From Colwellia piezophila ATCC BAA-637 (lineage in GTDB: Bacteria > Pseudomonadota > Gammaproteobacteria > Enterobacterales > Alteromonadaceae), in contig NZ_KB905162.1 of NCBI RefSeq assembly GCF_000378625.1, positions 1-64,000 of the forward strand: a DNA stretch of 64,000 nucleotides. The letters run 5' to 3'. The notes below the pieces were generated by a model that was given only the letters and a program-made list of their open reading frames with translations, was not told the DNA's origin and ran no database searches. This document shows positions 47,616 through 57,700 of this stretch, one piece after another. Within the stretch, counting starts at the first letter, position 1. Every line of letters begins with the position of its first letter. The translations under genes and the position numbers were made by a program.

Positions 47616-48422
47616 ATGAAATCGATAATATGTGTTTGTCTACTATCGTGTTTAACATCTTTAAATCTCTACGCAGCAAAATTTGAGGTTGATAATGTCG
47701 TTATCGATTACCAGATAACAGGAAAGGGCGAGCCTCTACTTATTTTGCATGGGGGCTTTGGCTCTAAAGAAGCTATGCGGCCACAAATTGAGTACTTAAA
47801 AAATAATTTTCAAGTAATCGCTGTAGATTCAAGAGAGCATGGGTTAAGTACGTCTGGTAAGAAACCTATTTCATATGAACTAATGTACAAAGACACCCTA
47901 GCTCTAACAAAAAAACTGGGTTTTAAAAAAATAAATATACTTGGTTACAGCGATGGTGCGATTCTTGGGCTAATGATGGCATCACGTAATCCAGATTTGG
48001 TAAATAAAATGGTGGTTATAGGTGCTAATTATCATTGGAACGCTATAAACGAGAAGGACCGTAAAGAATTCTCGAAATATAAAGCTACAGATATGCCTGC
48101 TGCAATGAAGGATAATTATTTAAAGCACGACAAGGGATTGAAAGGATTTGAAAATCACTTTAATGAAATGATATCGATGTTCTTAACGTCACCAAATATG
48201 ACAACTGATGATATAAGTAAGATAAAAGCAGAAGTTCTTATTATAGCCGGAGATCAAGAAATGATTAATATTTCGCATACGATTTCCATGTTCCACTCCA
48301 TTAAAAAATCACAGCTATTTGTGATCCCTGGCGTTGGTCATCGGTTCCAAAAAAAGCTTAAGTTAGTTAATGGGGTTATCGGTGATTTCATGTTACCGAA
48401 ACAGACTAATGCTAGTGAATAG
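47616..48422 (+). CDS. Exported alpha/beta hydrolase
   Basis: A 268-residue alpha/beta hydrolase with a signal peptide (IICVCLLSCLTSLNLYAA). The oxyanion region is LLILHGGFGS near residue 42, the nucleophile elbow GYSDG has Ser112, the acid is probably Asp in IIAGDQEMI near 212, and the His is in PGVGHRFQ near 241. It may act on esters in the periplasm. TAAGGA precedes the ATG. It opens the block that carries the repeated upstream element. Confidence 0.9.
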   Translation: MKSIICVCLLSCLTSLNLYAAKFEVDNVVIDYQITGKGEPLLILHGGFGSKEAMRPQIEYLKNNFQVIAVDSREHGLSTSGKKPISYELMYKDTLALTKKLGFKKINILGYSDGAILGLMMASRNPDLVNKMVVIGANYHWNAINEKDRKEFSKYKATDMPAAMKDNYLKHDKGLKGFENHFNEMISMFLTSPNMTTDDISKIKAEVLIIAGDQEMINISHTISMFHSIKKSQLFVIPGVGHRFQKKLKLVNGVIGDFMLPKQTNASE

Positions 48423-48656
48423 CCGTTGTATTAAGTTCCTTCAATAACCAAGACGAGCGGCTAATCGGGTAGCTGGAGGTTTCTAACGTCCAGCCCCCAC
48501 AACACCCTGCATGCGGCTCCGCATAGTTTGTTTGTAACGAGCTAAGAATTGTTTAGTAGTTAACCTTCAGAGATCTGAGAATGACTGCCGTTAGTTTTAA
48601 TTCTTTATCGATATTTATACCGAATTTAAAAATTAATAAATGTACCCCTCAAAATC
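48423..48656. other. Intergenic region, unassigned
   Basis: Contains CCAGCCCCCACAACACCCTG then CATGCGGCTCCGCA at 48490-48533, a G/C-rich patch unlike its surroundings and with a TGCGG/CCGCA hairpin. It may be a remnant of a mobile element; it was not identified. Confidence 0.35.
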
Positions 48657-48729
48657 TTCAAAAACAGTAAAAAATTTCATTTTTAGATAAATAATTGAAA
48701 TAATACGTTCGAATATGCCCATTAAGACG
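48657..48729 (+). promoter_or_regulatory. Conserved upstream element, copy 2
   Basis: TTCAAAAACAGTAAAAAA at the left and ATAATTGAAATAATACG, TTCGAATATGCCCATTAAG at the right, ending 58 bases before the DUF2306 start. It shares almost every base of its right half with copy 3. Confidence 0.88.
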
Positions 48730-48787
48730 ATTTTGGTTAGTTATTTCCTCATCCTATGCAACATGTTGTAAATAATAGGACTTAATA

Positions 48788-49681
48788 ATGGAAAATAACT
48801 ATGGTGACGTTTCTAACGCACACCTAATAATAAATGACACGATAAAAACAGAGGCACATAAAAGATCATCTACAAAGGTCGCTAATCAATCGTTGAAATA
48901 CACAACCATGTTTTGGTTTATAACAACGTTAGTTGGACAGTGGTTTTTCTTTTATTACATCATGGCCTTTTACGGGTTTTCAGTAATTAACGATAATATG
49001 GAGATTTGGAATCGATGGGAACCTATGGGCAGTACGCCTTTCCATGCGGGGGATTTTTCAGGTAACCTCGCTTTTGCAGCACATGCCATTGGTGCCGGCA
49101 TTGTGGCATTTGGTGGCGCATTGCAATTAATACCCAAAATCCGTAACTCCTTTCCGAAATTTCATAAAATAAATGGTTATGTATACCTAACAACGGTGTT
49201 TTGCTTGGCGGTGTCTGGCTTCTATCTTGTGTGGATAAGAGATCCTGACCCGATTGACCTTTCAGGCATTGGTACAACCATTAATGGCTTTTTAATACTG
49301 GGGTTTGCCTACTTTACAGTGCGCCGCGCTATAGATAAGGATATCACTAGTCATCGAAAATGGGCTTTGCGGTTATTTCTGGTATCAAATGCTCAATGGA
49401 TTTTAAGGATTGGCGTGTTCAGCTACATGGTAACAGGAACCTTGTTTGGAACGAGCCCAGCATTCGGCGATCCGTTTTTCCCTATGTGGACCTTTGGCTG
49501 TTTTGTTTTGCCTCTTGGAATGCTGCAAATGTATTTTTATGCAAAAGAAAAGCGGAGTAACAGCGTTAAGTTTGCAACAAGTGGTGTGTTGTTCGTCACG
49601 ACAATACTCATGATACTAGGCATGGTTGGTTTTACTCCATTTCTTTTCACTGTCATGTCAGATGGACCAATTACATTTTAG
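48788..49681 (+). CDS. DUF2306 membrane protein
   Basis: A 297-residue integral membrane protein of the DUF2306 type. About seven hydrophobic segments are seen, starting with FWFITTLVGQWFFFYYIMAF near residue 43. Conserved family features are AAHAIGAGIVAFGGALQLIP, FHKINGYVYL and SHRKWALRLFLVSNAQWILR, with His residues at membrane edges that may bind haem or metal. The function is unknown. It has its own copy of the conserved upstream element, 58 bases away. Confidence 0.87.
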   Translation: MENNYGDVSNAHLIINDTIKTEAHKRSSTKVANQSLKYTTMFWFITTLVGQWFFFYYIMAFYGFSVINDNMEIWNRWEPMGSTPFHAGDFSGNLAFAAHAIGAGIVAFGGALQLIPKIRNSFPKFHKINGYVYLTTVFCLAVSGFYLVWIRDPDPIDLSGIGTTINGFLILGFAYFTVRRAIDKDITSHRKWALRLFLVSNAQWILRIGVFSYMVTGTLFGTSPAFGDPFFPMWTFGCFVLPLGMLQMYFYAKEKRSNSVKFATSGVLFVTTILMILGMVGFTPFLFTVMSDGPITF

Positions 49682-49924
49682 ATATTACTCGAAGTAAAAG
49701 ATTACGAAGTGGAGCAATTTATTTATTATGATTGCTCCATCGCCGCACTTCTCCATTACTGGACTTCTCCATATATTAATCGGTTTTCTGTTGTGATTTA
49801 TATTGTGCTTTCTGTTGTAATTGCTTGAGTCAAAAATCATGTAAAAAGAAAACGGCTCCACTATTTTAATACTAAATCGACAAATAACACTGGGTTTAAA
49901 ATCAGTAGCTGTAATCCAACAATC

Positions 49925-49997
49925 TTCAAAGAACAGTAAAAAAGGCAGTTTTTTCAAAATAATTGAAATAATACGTGCGAATATGCCCATTAAGACG
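49925..49997 (+). promoter_or_regulatory. Conserved upstream element, copy 3
   Basis: TTCAAAGAACAGTAAAAAA at the left and AATAATTGAAATAATACG, TGCGAATATGCCCATTAAG at the right, ending 61 bases before the DUF4386 start. Same length (73 bases) as copy 2. Confidence 0.88.
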
Positions 49998-50058
49998 CCA
50001 GCACGACTAAATTGGCGTACTTTTCATATCAAAACCGATTACTTGAAAAAGGAATGAT

Positions 50059-50769
50059 ATGACTAACACATCATCTAACGTGAAAAATAACTATACAAAA
50101 ATTGCAGGGATAACCTATGCGCTCATCATTGTATTATCACTGATCCCCAGCGCTATTTTTGATTTTGGTTCGCTATTAAAAGCAAAAAATGCTGCCGATA
50201 ACATTATTGGTCAAGAGGGCATTATTGGACTTAGTATTGCCATCGAGTTCTTAATGTTTATCTTAGTTATGGTACTTTCTTGGGCGCTTTATATTATTTT
50301 AAAACCGGTGAATAAAAGCATAGCCTTGTTTGGTTTAATGTTTAGGTTCTCAGAAGCAGTGTTAGGGTGCGTTGTTATTATGTTCTATCTAGCGATATTA
50401 ATGCTGTTAAGCGGCGCTGACTATTTACAAGCATTTCAACCAGAACAATTACAGGCGTTAGCGAGATTTTTTGGGAAATTAGGTGGCGTTGGTTATTACC
50501 TCCTATTGGTCACCATGGGCATTGGTGCGATTGCTTATTGTTACTTGTTCTATATTTCCCGTTATATTCCTAGAGTTTTAGCTGCTTGGGGGATTTTTAC
50601 CTATGCAACAATGGTTGCGTATGGCTTTATCAATATAATTGTACATAACCCACCATCAGAGTTGGCTTATGCTATGGCACCTGGTGCATTGTTTGAGGTA
50701 ACCATCGGCCTTTGGTTAGCTTTTAAGGGCATATCAGTAAAACAGAGCCAAACGGCCTCAATAGAGTAG
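50059..50769 (+). CDS. DUF4386 membrane protein
   Basis: A 236-residue membrane protein with six hydrophobic segments (ITYALIIVLSLIPSAIFDFG at the start; later GVGYYLLLVTMGIGAIAYCY). The pattern Y..I.G.tYal.iv, LFGLMFRFSEAVLG and FYISRYIPRVLAAWG fits DUF4386. The function is unknown. AAAAAGGA precedes the ATG. It is probably in one transcript with the next gene (53 bases) and perhaps with the AraC-type gene. Confidence 0.87.
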   Translation: MTNTSSNVKNNYTKIAGITYALIIVLSLIPSAIFDFGSLLKAKNAADNIIGQEGIIGLSIAIEFLMFILVMVLSWALYIILKPVNKSIALFGLMFRFSEAVLGCVVIMFYLAILMLLSGADYLQAFQPEQLQALARFFGKLGGVGYYLLLVTMGIGAIAYCYLFYISRYIPRVLAAWGIFTYATMVAYGFINIIVHNPPSELAYAMAPGALFEVTIGLWLAFKGISVKQSQTASIE

Positions 50770-50822
50770 GTTGAACTCAAGACAAGCTAGTAATATGAAC
50801 AATCATTAGACGGAGAATTTAA

Positions 50823-51437
50823 ATGAAAAATTTAACGATGAGTTTCAGTAACTATAGTCGCTGGGATTCTCGACTTTTTATTATTGCGGGGTGTTTTATG
50901 TTGATAAACACTGCAATTTTGTGGATTCGTTATTACTCAAACAATCAGTTATCCATTTTATGGGCTGCAATACCTGCGATTATTGGTTTAGCATCAGGTG
51001 TGTTTGGGCTAATTAAGCTATATCCTCGAGCCTCTGTTAACGCTCCCCTAATGGCTAAAGCAGGCGCTGGTTTTGCGTTGTTGGCAGGCACTTCACTTAG
51101 CTTGGCTACGATATGGATTTTTGCTGTTTCTGTCTTTGTTGAGGGAATACCAGATCCTGCTCCTCAAGGGCTTCTTGGGTTAATAGTAATATTTATGATA
51201 GCGATGGTATTAGCGTTTTTTAGCAATGCAATGGCGTTTTTACGACAAAGTGCTCAACGACAAGTCGGTTACTTGTTAACGGTGCCTCTAGCTATGTGGG
51301 GGATTATGCTAGTGGTAGGGACCATAAAGGGGATGGAAGTCGGTCTCTCGCTTGACTATTACACTAATGGTATTATTGCTGCTGCCTTTTTAGCGTTAGG
51401 GTTTACCCTTAAAGCAAGCCACATTGCAGAGAGTTAA
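50823..51437 (+). CDS. Six-helix membrane protein, hypothetical
   Basis: A 204-residue protein with about six hydrophobic segments (FIIAGCFMLINTAILWI, WAAIPAIIGLASGVFGLI, AGFALLAGTSLSLATIWIF, GLIVIFMIAMVLAFF, LLTVPLAMWGIMLVV, GIIAAAFLALGF). I do not recognise a family. CGGAGA precedes the ATG. It follows DUF4386 by 53 bases and precedes the AraC-type regulator by 82, so it is likely part of one operon. Confidence 0.75.
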   Translation: MKNLTMSFSNYSRWDSRLFIIAGCFMLINTAILWIRYYSNNQLSILWAAIPAIIGLASGVFGLIKLYPRASVNAPLMAKAGAGFALLAGTSLSLATIWIFAVSVFVEGIPDPAPQGLLGLIVIFMIAMVLAFFSNAMAFLRQSAQRQVGYLLTVPLAMWGIMLVVGTIKGMEVGLSLDYYTNGIIAAAFLALGFTLKASHIAES

Positions 51438-51519
51438 GGTTTTCTGACGATATATGGATTTAAGGGCACTTTAACTTTATAATTACTGGAGTCACAAAAT
51501 CTTTTTATCTGGTAATGAA

Positions 51520-52659
51520 ATGGTCAATATTTTTCCCACCGTTATATATTCCTTCATGATGGGAATGACAGTATTCGCTTTATTAGACGTTTTTAATCGA
51601 CCAAAAGAAAGACAAACCGTTTTTCTTAAAGGCCTTTTGTTGTTATTACTGATGCATTTGGCCGGTGAGCTTTTTATATATTCAGGTGCCTTTGTTTATG
51701 CGCCAGGCTTAGTAGGTGCACACCTTCCGTTTAGAGTTTTACTTGGACCGGCGCTTTATTTTTATGCTCACGCCACTATGTCACCAGACAAAAAAATAGG
51801 TAAACGGTTGTGGGTACTCACTTTATCTGGACCTATTCTAGTTTTGCTGGTAATGCTTCCTTTTATATTTATGATTAGCCCCGCAGAAAAACTGGCTTTA
51901 GCTAATCCATTAACTAGAGATCCGGAACTCTGGAAAATAGCCGTGTTTACTTGTTTATCCACGACATTTGTCTTTATTTTATACACAATTTCATTCTTAT
52001 TAATGGCCTTAAAACTCCATAATTCCCACCGTCAACAACTCTTGGAGCGCTTTTCTGATATTGAGCAACGTTCAGTTGATTGGTTTAGACCTGTGCTGTT
52101 AATTTGGGGAACTGTATGGCTAATGTATGCAGTCGAGTTTTCTCTCGGTGCGTTGGGTTGGTTTTGGTTTGGCTCAGGGAAATTGCTGCCAATTCTTGAA
52201 ACTATTGGGCTGGCTATTTTTATACAGAAGGCATTAAATCAAAAAGTGCTTAACCAATCTGAGAAAGGTTTACCTAGTGCTAGTCAGGCTAGAACAGCGT
52301 TACTTAGCGCTGAAAAAATGCAATTGATTGCATCAAAATTGGAACATGCAATGAACGAAGAAAAGTTGTTCTTGCAAGATAATTTATCGCTAAACAAGCT
52401 ATCTGAATCCATCTCTGAAACTGAAAACCACATTTCAGAAACACTCTCTCAATTTTTACATACCAAATTTTTCCAATTTGTTAATGGTTTTCGAGTCGAA
52501 GAAGCGAAGAGGGCTTTACAGAATAGCGACAAGCTAATCACTAGTATCGCTTTTGACGTTGGTTTTAATTCTAAATCGACATTCAATACATCGTTTAAAA
52601 AAACAGTTGGTTATAGCCCGTCAGCTTACCGAAATTTACTACTCGATAATAAACAATAA
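51520..52659 (+). CDS. Membrane-anchored AraC-family regulator
   Basis: A 379-residue protein. Residues 1-245 are hydrophobic with about seven membrane segments (YSFMMGMTVFALLDVF, GLLLLLLMHLAGELFIYSG and others). The C-terminal third (about 275-375) is an AraC-type double helix-turn-helix: LSLNKLSESISETENHISE and then SIAFDVGFNSKSTFNTSFKK and TVGYSPSAYR. Such 7TM-AraC proteins sense a signal at the membrane and bind DNA from the cytoplasmic face. It is last in a block where three copies of a conserved upstream element occur, so it is the obvious candidate to bind them. Confidence 0.9.
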   Translation: MVNIFPTVIYSFMMGMTVFALLDVFNRPKERQTVFLKGLLLLLLMHLAGELFIYSGAFVYAPGLVGAHLPFRVLLGPALYFYAHATMSPDKKIGKRLWVLTLSGPILVLLVMLPFIFMISPAEKLALANPLTRDPELWKIAVFTCLSTTFVFILYTISFLLMALKLHNSHRQQLLERFSDIEQRSVDWFRPVLLIWGTVWLMYAVEFSLGALGWFWFGSGKLLPILETIGLAIFIQKALNQKVLNQSEKGLPSASQARTALLSAEKMQLIASKLEHAMNEEKLFLQDNLSLNKLSESISETENHISETLSQFLHTKFFQFVNGFRVEEAKRALQNSDKLITSIAFDVGFNSKSTFNTSFKKTVGYSPSAYRNLLLDNKQ

Positions 52660-52912
52660 GTACGCTGACTAAACAAGGTTTGGTTAAGTTAATGACATTG
52701 GATTGCTAAAAGGAGACGTTAGGTTTAATGGCTAACATGAACTTTTTGCTGATGGCGAAGTAATTAGTTTTTCAACCCTTAACACCTGAATATATACGCA
52801 ATAAAATTCCAGCATACCTACAATAAAGAAGCACATAAATTGAAAAGTGTCATATTAAATCTCAGCAATCTTGGTGATTTCGTTAAGTTGAAAAACTGAT
52901 TTTTCCAGTCTA

Positions 52913-52939
52913 AACTGATATGAATCCTTCATATCAGTT
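52913..52939. promoter_or_regulatory. Perfect 12-bp inverted repeat before the haem-sensor gene
   Basis: AACTGATATGAA (52913-52924), TCC, TTCATATCAGTT (52928-52939). It ends 12 bases before ATG 52952, where a ribosome site would be expected and none is visible. It could be an operator, or an RNA hairpin that governs translation. Confidence 0.65.
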
Positions 52940-52951
52940 AACCTGAACCAA

Positions 52952-53794
52952 ATGGTAAAAGTCCTGACACTCCTTATTTTTCTATGTTTCAGCCTGTCGT
53001 CTTTCAGTATGAACAATATTGAAACTGCTAAAGACTCTGATGCCAAGGTTTTTATAGATGAAGTGTCAAATATATATATGGCATCGACATATTATATTTT
53101 TAAACAACAATCGTTGATTAATCAAAAAGGAGGAGATAAATCAGCTTTATTTGGCAAGCCTTTTATAAACAATATTAAGAATGCCTATGAATCAAAGTTT
53201 GATAAGAAATTTCCTAAAGAGAATCGTCGATTATTCACTACATTGTTAAAAGCGATGATTGACGTGATGGAGGATAATCGTACCCTCATTTATGATGATG
53301 AACTAAGTTTTAAAGGTCTTATTCCTGCAATATTTGCCTTTCAACTTTCTGAAAAGCTTAGGCGAAAAGGCTTGGGCGTAAAAATTAAATTTACTAATTT
53401 CCCTAGTTCAATAAGAAATAAACTTAACTTACCTGACCTGTGGGAAGTCACGGCAATGGAGAATTTTAAGCGGTATAATGAAAAAGCTTATTTCGATGAT
53501 GAAGCAACTTTGAATGGTATTCCTGCCTATCGCTATTTTGTTCCAATGAAGCTAGAAAGGTTTTGTCTTAATTGTCATGGTATTCCAAAACAAAACCCTC
53601 TAAATATAGGGTTACAAAAATCACAATGGAGCAATATTGATATGACGGGCTTTGAAATGGAAAACTGGCAATTAGGCGATTTTGGTGGCGGACTGAGTGT
53701 CACTATATATAAAAAAGACTTTTTGGAGCTAGAACAGCTATGCGAACTAAACTACATATCTACTTTTGCTTGTCATTTTTTTGCTCTGGAATAA
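52952..53794 (+). CDS. DUF3365 c-type haem sensor protein
   Basis: A 280-residue exported protein with a signal peptide (VLTLLIFLCFSLSSFS). The body (about 30-260) is a DUF3365/Tll0287-like domain, a PAS-related fold often used as a periplasmic haem sensor. The haem-binding CxxCH is C205-L-N-C-H209, preceded by the AYRYFVPMKLER strand. The end overlaps the next gene by 55 bases, which suggests coupled expression. The frame reads on past a family-like end (SVTIYKKDF) for 25 residues with no clear fold. Confidence 0.82.
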   Translation: MVKVLTLLIFLCFSLSSFSMNNIETAKDSDAKVFIDEVSNIYMASTYYIFKQQSLINQKGGDKSALFGKPFINNIKNAYESKFDKKFPKENRRLFTTLLKAMIDVMEDNRTLIYDDELSFKGLIPAIFAFQLSEKLRRKGLGVKIKFTNFPSSIRNKLNLPDLWEVTAMENFKRYNEKAYFDDEATLNGIPAYRYFVPMKLERFCLNCHGIPKQNPLNIGLQKSQWSNIDMTGFEMENWQLGDFGGGLSVTIYKKDFLELEQLCELNYISTFACHFFALE

Positions 53795-54462
53795 TCAATG
53801 CTGAGACAATAAAAGTTGGAGTGGTTGAATTCCCTCCTCATATAGACTTCTCTGTGAATATATCTAAATCCAAAGCCCATCAATATGTTGATGATATTTT
53901 GAAAGGTATATACTCAAAAGTGGTATTTAAAACGTACTCAAGGGGGCAAGCGTTAATAGAATTGGATAGCGGGACTATTGACTTATTATTTCCTGTGGAT
54001 GTTTATGAAGAAAAACTGAGGCATTTATCAAAACCCTTATTTTCTACTGTACCAGGATTGTGTTTTAAGAAGAAAAATTTTATCCCCATCTTAAGTGCAT
54101 TACATAGGCTAAAAGGATTAAATATTGGGGTGGCAACTGGCAGTCCGGTATTGCCAGAGTTAAAGCGTTCGGGTGTTAACCTTATAATATTAACTGAAGA
54201 TGACCCCTTACGACAAGCTGTAGAAATGCTGATGTCAGACAACCTTGATGCTTTTTATCATCCAAGTCCAATGCAAATATACAACCTCGATAATCCACTA
54301 TCAAAGAAGCTGGCTTGCTCAAAGTTCCATGGATATCCTTCAGGTTTTTATCTTGCTGTTAAAAAAAATATGAGAGACGAAACCTATAGAACTATTGATG
54401 AAGCTTTTTCACATGCTCTAGATATAAAGTCCTATGATGATTTTTATTTAGAAAATAAATAG
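53740..54462 (+). CDS. Periplasmic solute-binding (SBP_bac_3-like) protein
   Basis: A 240-residue protein with a signal peptide (LHIYFCLSFFCSGIINA) and a type II periplasmic binding fold: IKVGVVEFPPHIDF at the start, then ALIELDSGTIDLLFPVD, LKGLNIGVATGSPVLPEL and KKNMRDETYRTIDEAFSHAL. It resembles stand-alone amino-acid-type binding proteins tied to signalling rather than transport; no permease or ATPase gene is nearby. It overlaps the haem-sensor gene. The ligand is unknown. Confidence 0.82.
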   Translation: MRTKLHIYFCLSFFCSGIINAETIKVGVVEFPPHIDFSVNISKSKAHQYVDDILKGIYSKVVFKTYSRGQALIELDSGTIDLLFPVDVYEEKLRHLSKPLFSTVPGLCFKKKNFIPILSALHRLKGLNIGVATGSPVLPELKRSGVNLIILTEDDPLRQAVEMLMSDNLDAFYHPSPMQIYNLDNPLSKKLACSKFHGYPSGFYLAVKKNMRDETYRTIDEAFSHALDIKSYDDFYLENK

Positions 54463-54732
54463 CGTCAACAACCTCTCTGTTTATCCATTACTTCTGTTGT
54501 TGGGAAACTTCTTTTATAGTCGAAATTTAACACTAAATTCATGATGTAGGATTTCGAGGAGTCTTATTTTAAAAACAACTTAACGGTAATATTTGTCCGA
54601 GTATTCAAATATTTACAGCCTATTTAATCATGTAGACTCTAGATTTGATCTATACTAATAAAGTTTAATAACCTTTGTTTCTATAAAATTATACTTTTGA
54701 TTTATAGATGTATAAAATGGAATTACTGAGCA

Positions 54733-57700
54733 ATGAAATTCTTAAAATCAATCAAAAATATAATCTTTCATCAGACCGTAAGCCAGCTAAAATTCTCTAA
54801 AAATTTATTCATATTAATACCCTTCTCTTTGTTTTTATCCATGACGAGTGCTGCAAACAATTTACGAGTCAAGCATATCTCAATGGCTGACGGACTTCCA
54901 AACCCTTCTATTATATGCCAGTTACAAGATCACAAGGGATTCATGTGGTTTGGTACCAAAAAAGGCCTCGCCCGCTATGATGGTTATGAGTTTACCTTGT
55001 ATCAACAGGACAGTAATGTCCCACATTCAATATCGCATAGTTACATTACCGCTTTGTATGAAGACAAGTTCGGTTACATATGGATTGGTACTGATGGAGG
55101 CGGATTAAATCGATTTGACCCTGTAACAGAAAGGTTTAGACAATATCAACATCAAGCGGATAATGCAGCTAGTCTCAGTAATAATACAGTGTTTGCAATT
55201 GAATCTGCACTTGACGATAAGTTATGGATAGCAACAGCCAATGGTCTAAACCTTTTTGATACTAAAGCAGAAACCTTCGAAGTTTTTCGTCATCAAAGAA
55301 ATATACCAACGACTTTATCTGCTAACAGTATCCGTTCGATATTGAGTAATCAGGATGGAAGTTTGTGGATAGGATTTAACAATGGCGTACTGGACTGGTT
55401 TGACCCCAGTTCGGGTATGATTAAACACTTTCGAATCCCTTTATTAGACGTTCATAGAATTAGTTTATCTGCACTTCAAAATATAAATTCCGACAGTAAT
55501 ATACTGTTAATTGGTACTGCCAATAATGGGTTATTTCGTTTCGATGCAGTCAATAATAAATGGACACATTATCAACACGATACAAAAGATATAAATAGTT
55601 TATCTGACAATGGAGTGAATACCATCTATGAAGATACTAGTCGTCGTATTTGGATAGGTACCAGTCAAGGCCTTAATTTATTTAACCCTCAAACGCAAAG
55701 CTTTACGGTATTTCGAACGAGTCAAATAGATGTAACGGGGCTTAATGATGACTTCATACAAAGCGTTATTGAAGATGATTCTGGCATGCTTTGGTTCGGC
55801 ACTTGGTTTGCAGGTTTGAATATATTAGATCCCAGAACAATCAGTTTCAATACATTAATAAATGATCCAGCCATTCCTACAAGTTTGATGAGTAACATCG
55901 TTAATGCCATTCACATCTCGCCAAAGGGGGATCTATGGGTTGCTACGAATAAGGGGTTAAACCTAAGAAAAAAAGGTCAAAATAACTTTCAAAAATTTAT
56001 ACACACTCCTAATGATCTTAAAAGTTTAAGTAATAATGCAATTAATAGTATTCTGATCGATGATACAGCCACTCTATGGGTTGGTACCAAAAGAGGTGGC
56101 GTTAACCGATGGAATGAAAAAACACAACGCTTTACTCACTACTCGAGTGAACAAATTGGTGATAAAAATCTTAGTCATAACAGCGTACAAGACATACTAC
56201 AACGAGCAAATGGAGAAATATGGGTTTCAACCCACAAAGGGTTAAATCTTTGGGATCCCATTAAAGCTAACTTTAAAACATTCATACACGAACCAAACAA
56301 TTCTCAGAGTTTGAGTGATAATTATTTATACCAGCTTTATGAGGACTCTGAACAACGCTTATGGATAGCCTCACACTATGGCGGCCTTAATCTGTGGCTT
56401 GACCAATCAGAAACGTTTCAATCTTTTACCCATCAGGCTAACAATAAGGCAAGCCTTAGTCATAACTTTGTTACTTCAATTCATGAAGACAATCAAAATA
56501 ATTTATGGATAGGTACCGCAGGAGGCGGACTTAACAAAGCAATAATCAGAGATATTAATGGTAAATTAGAGGTCGATTTTGAACATACCTCCATCAAGCA
56601 AGGTTTGAGGAGTGATATCATCACCTCAATTGTAAATGATAACTCAGGTAATATTTGGATAAGTACTGCCACAGGAATAAGTCTCGTTGACCCTAACAGC
56701 AAAAAGGTTACCAACTTCGGTAGAGTCGAAGGTGCTCAAACAGGAGGATACCTTATCGGTTCATCAGCTCAAGATGCTCAAGGGGTAATATATTTTGGAG
56801 GCATTAATGGTCTGTCATATTTTTCGCCGGAACATGTAGTCACTGAATCTATTTTGCCTAAAGTGGCATTTACGGAGTTTCGATTGCTGAACAAATCAGT
56901 GAAGGCAGATCCTGATAATAAATATGCTGTTTTAGAGAGGAGTATACAATATACCAATCATATAATATTGAATTATCAGCAGTCCGTTTTTTCAATTAAA
57001 TTTACGGCATTAGATTTCAATGAGCCTTCAATGAATCAATATCGTTACCAACTCATTGGTTTTGACGAACAATGGATAAATACAGATTCGAAGCGTCGAG
57101 AAGTTACCTACACAAACTTATCATCTGGAGAGTACACATTTCAAATACAAGCCAGTAATAGTCAAGGTGTGTGGAATGAAAAAGGACGTCATATTAAGTT
57201 AACAATTCTCCCTCCACCTTGGAAAACATGGTGGGCCTATGTAATATACGGCTTTTTTTTATTGAGTTTAGCTTTAGCCTTTATGTATTCGCAAAGAAAG
57301 AAGGTCATTTTTGAGCGAAATGTTAATGCACTATTAGAAGGTAAAATAGTAGAGCGCACAGCTGATATTCTTAAGCTTAGTGAAATAGGTAAGGAACTAA
57401 CAGCAACCTTGGATCGTGAGCAAACTTTTGAAAAAGTCTACCGTCAGGTCAGTGCTAGGCTTGATACTCATGTTTTTGCAATAAACCTTTATTTGCAAGA
57501 ATATGACGAACTACATGAAGTTTACGTAATGGAAGCAGGTAAGCGTGACACAGGAATAAAATACAGCATGAATGAAACTGAACGCCCCGCCGTGTGGTGT
57601 GTTCGTGAACAACAAGAGCTGATAACTAACCACTATACAGAAATACTCAATTTTGTTAGTTCAGCATTGCCGCCGAAAAAAGGCGGGCAACCAGAATCAA

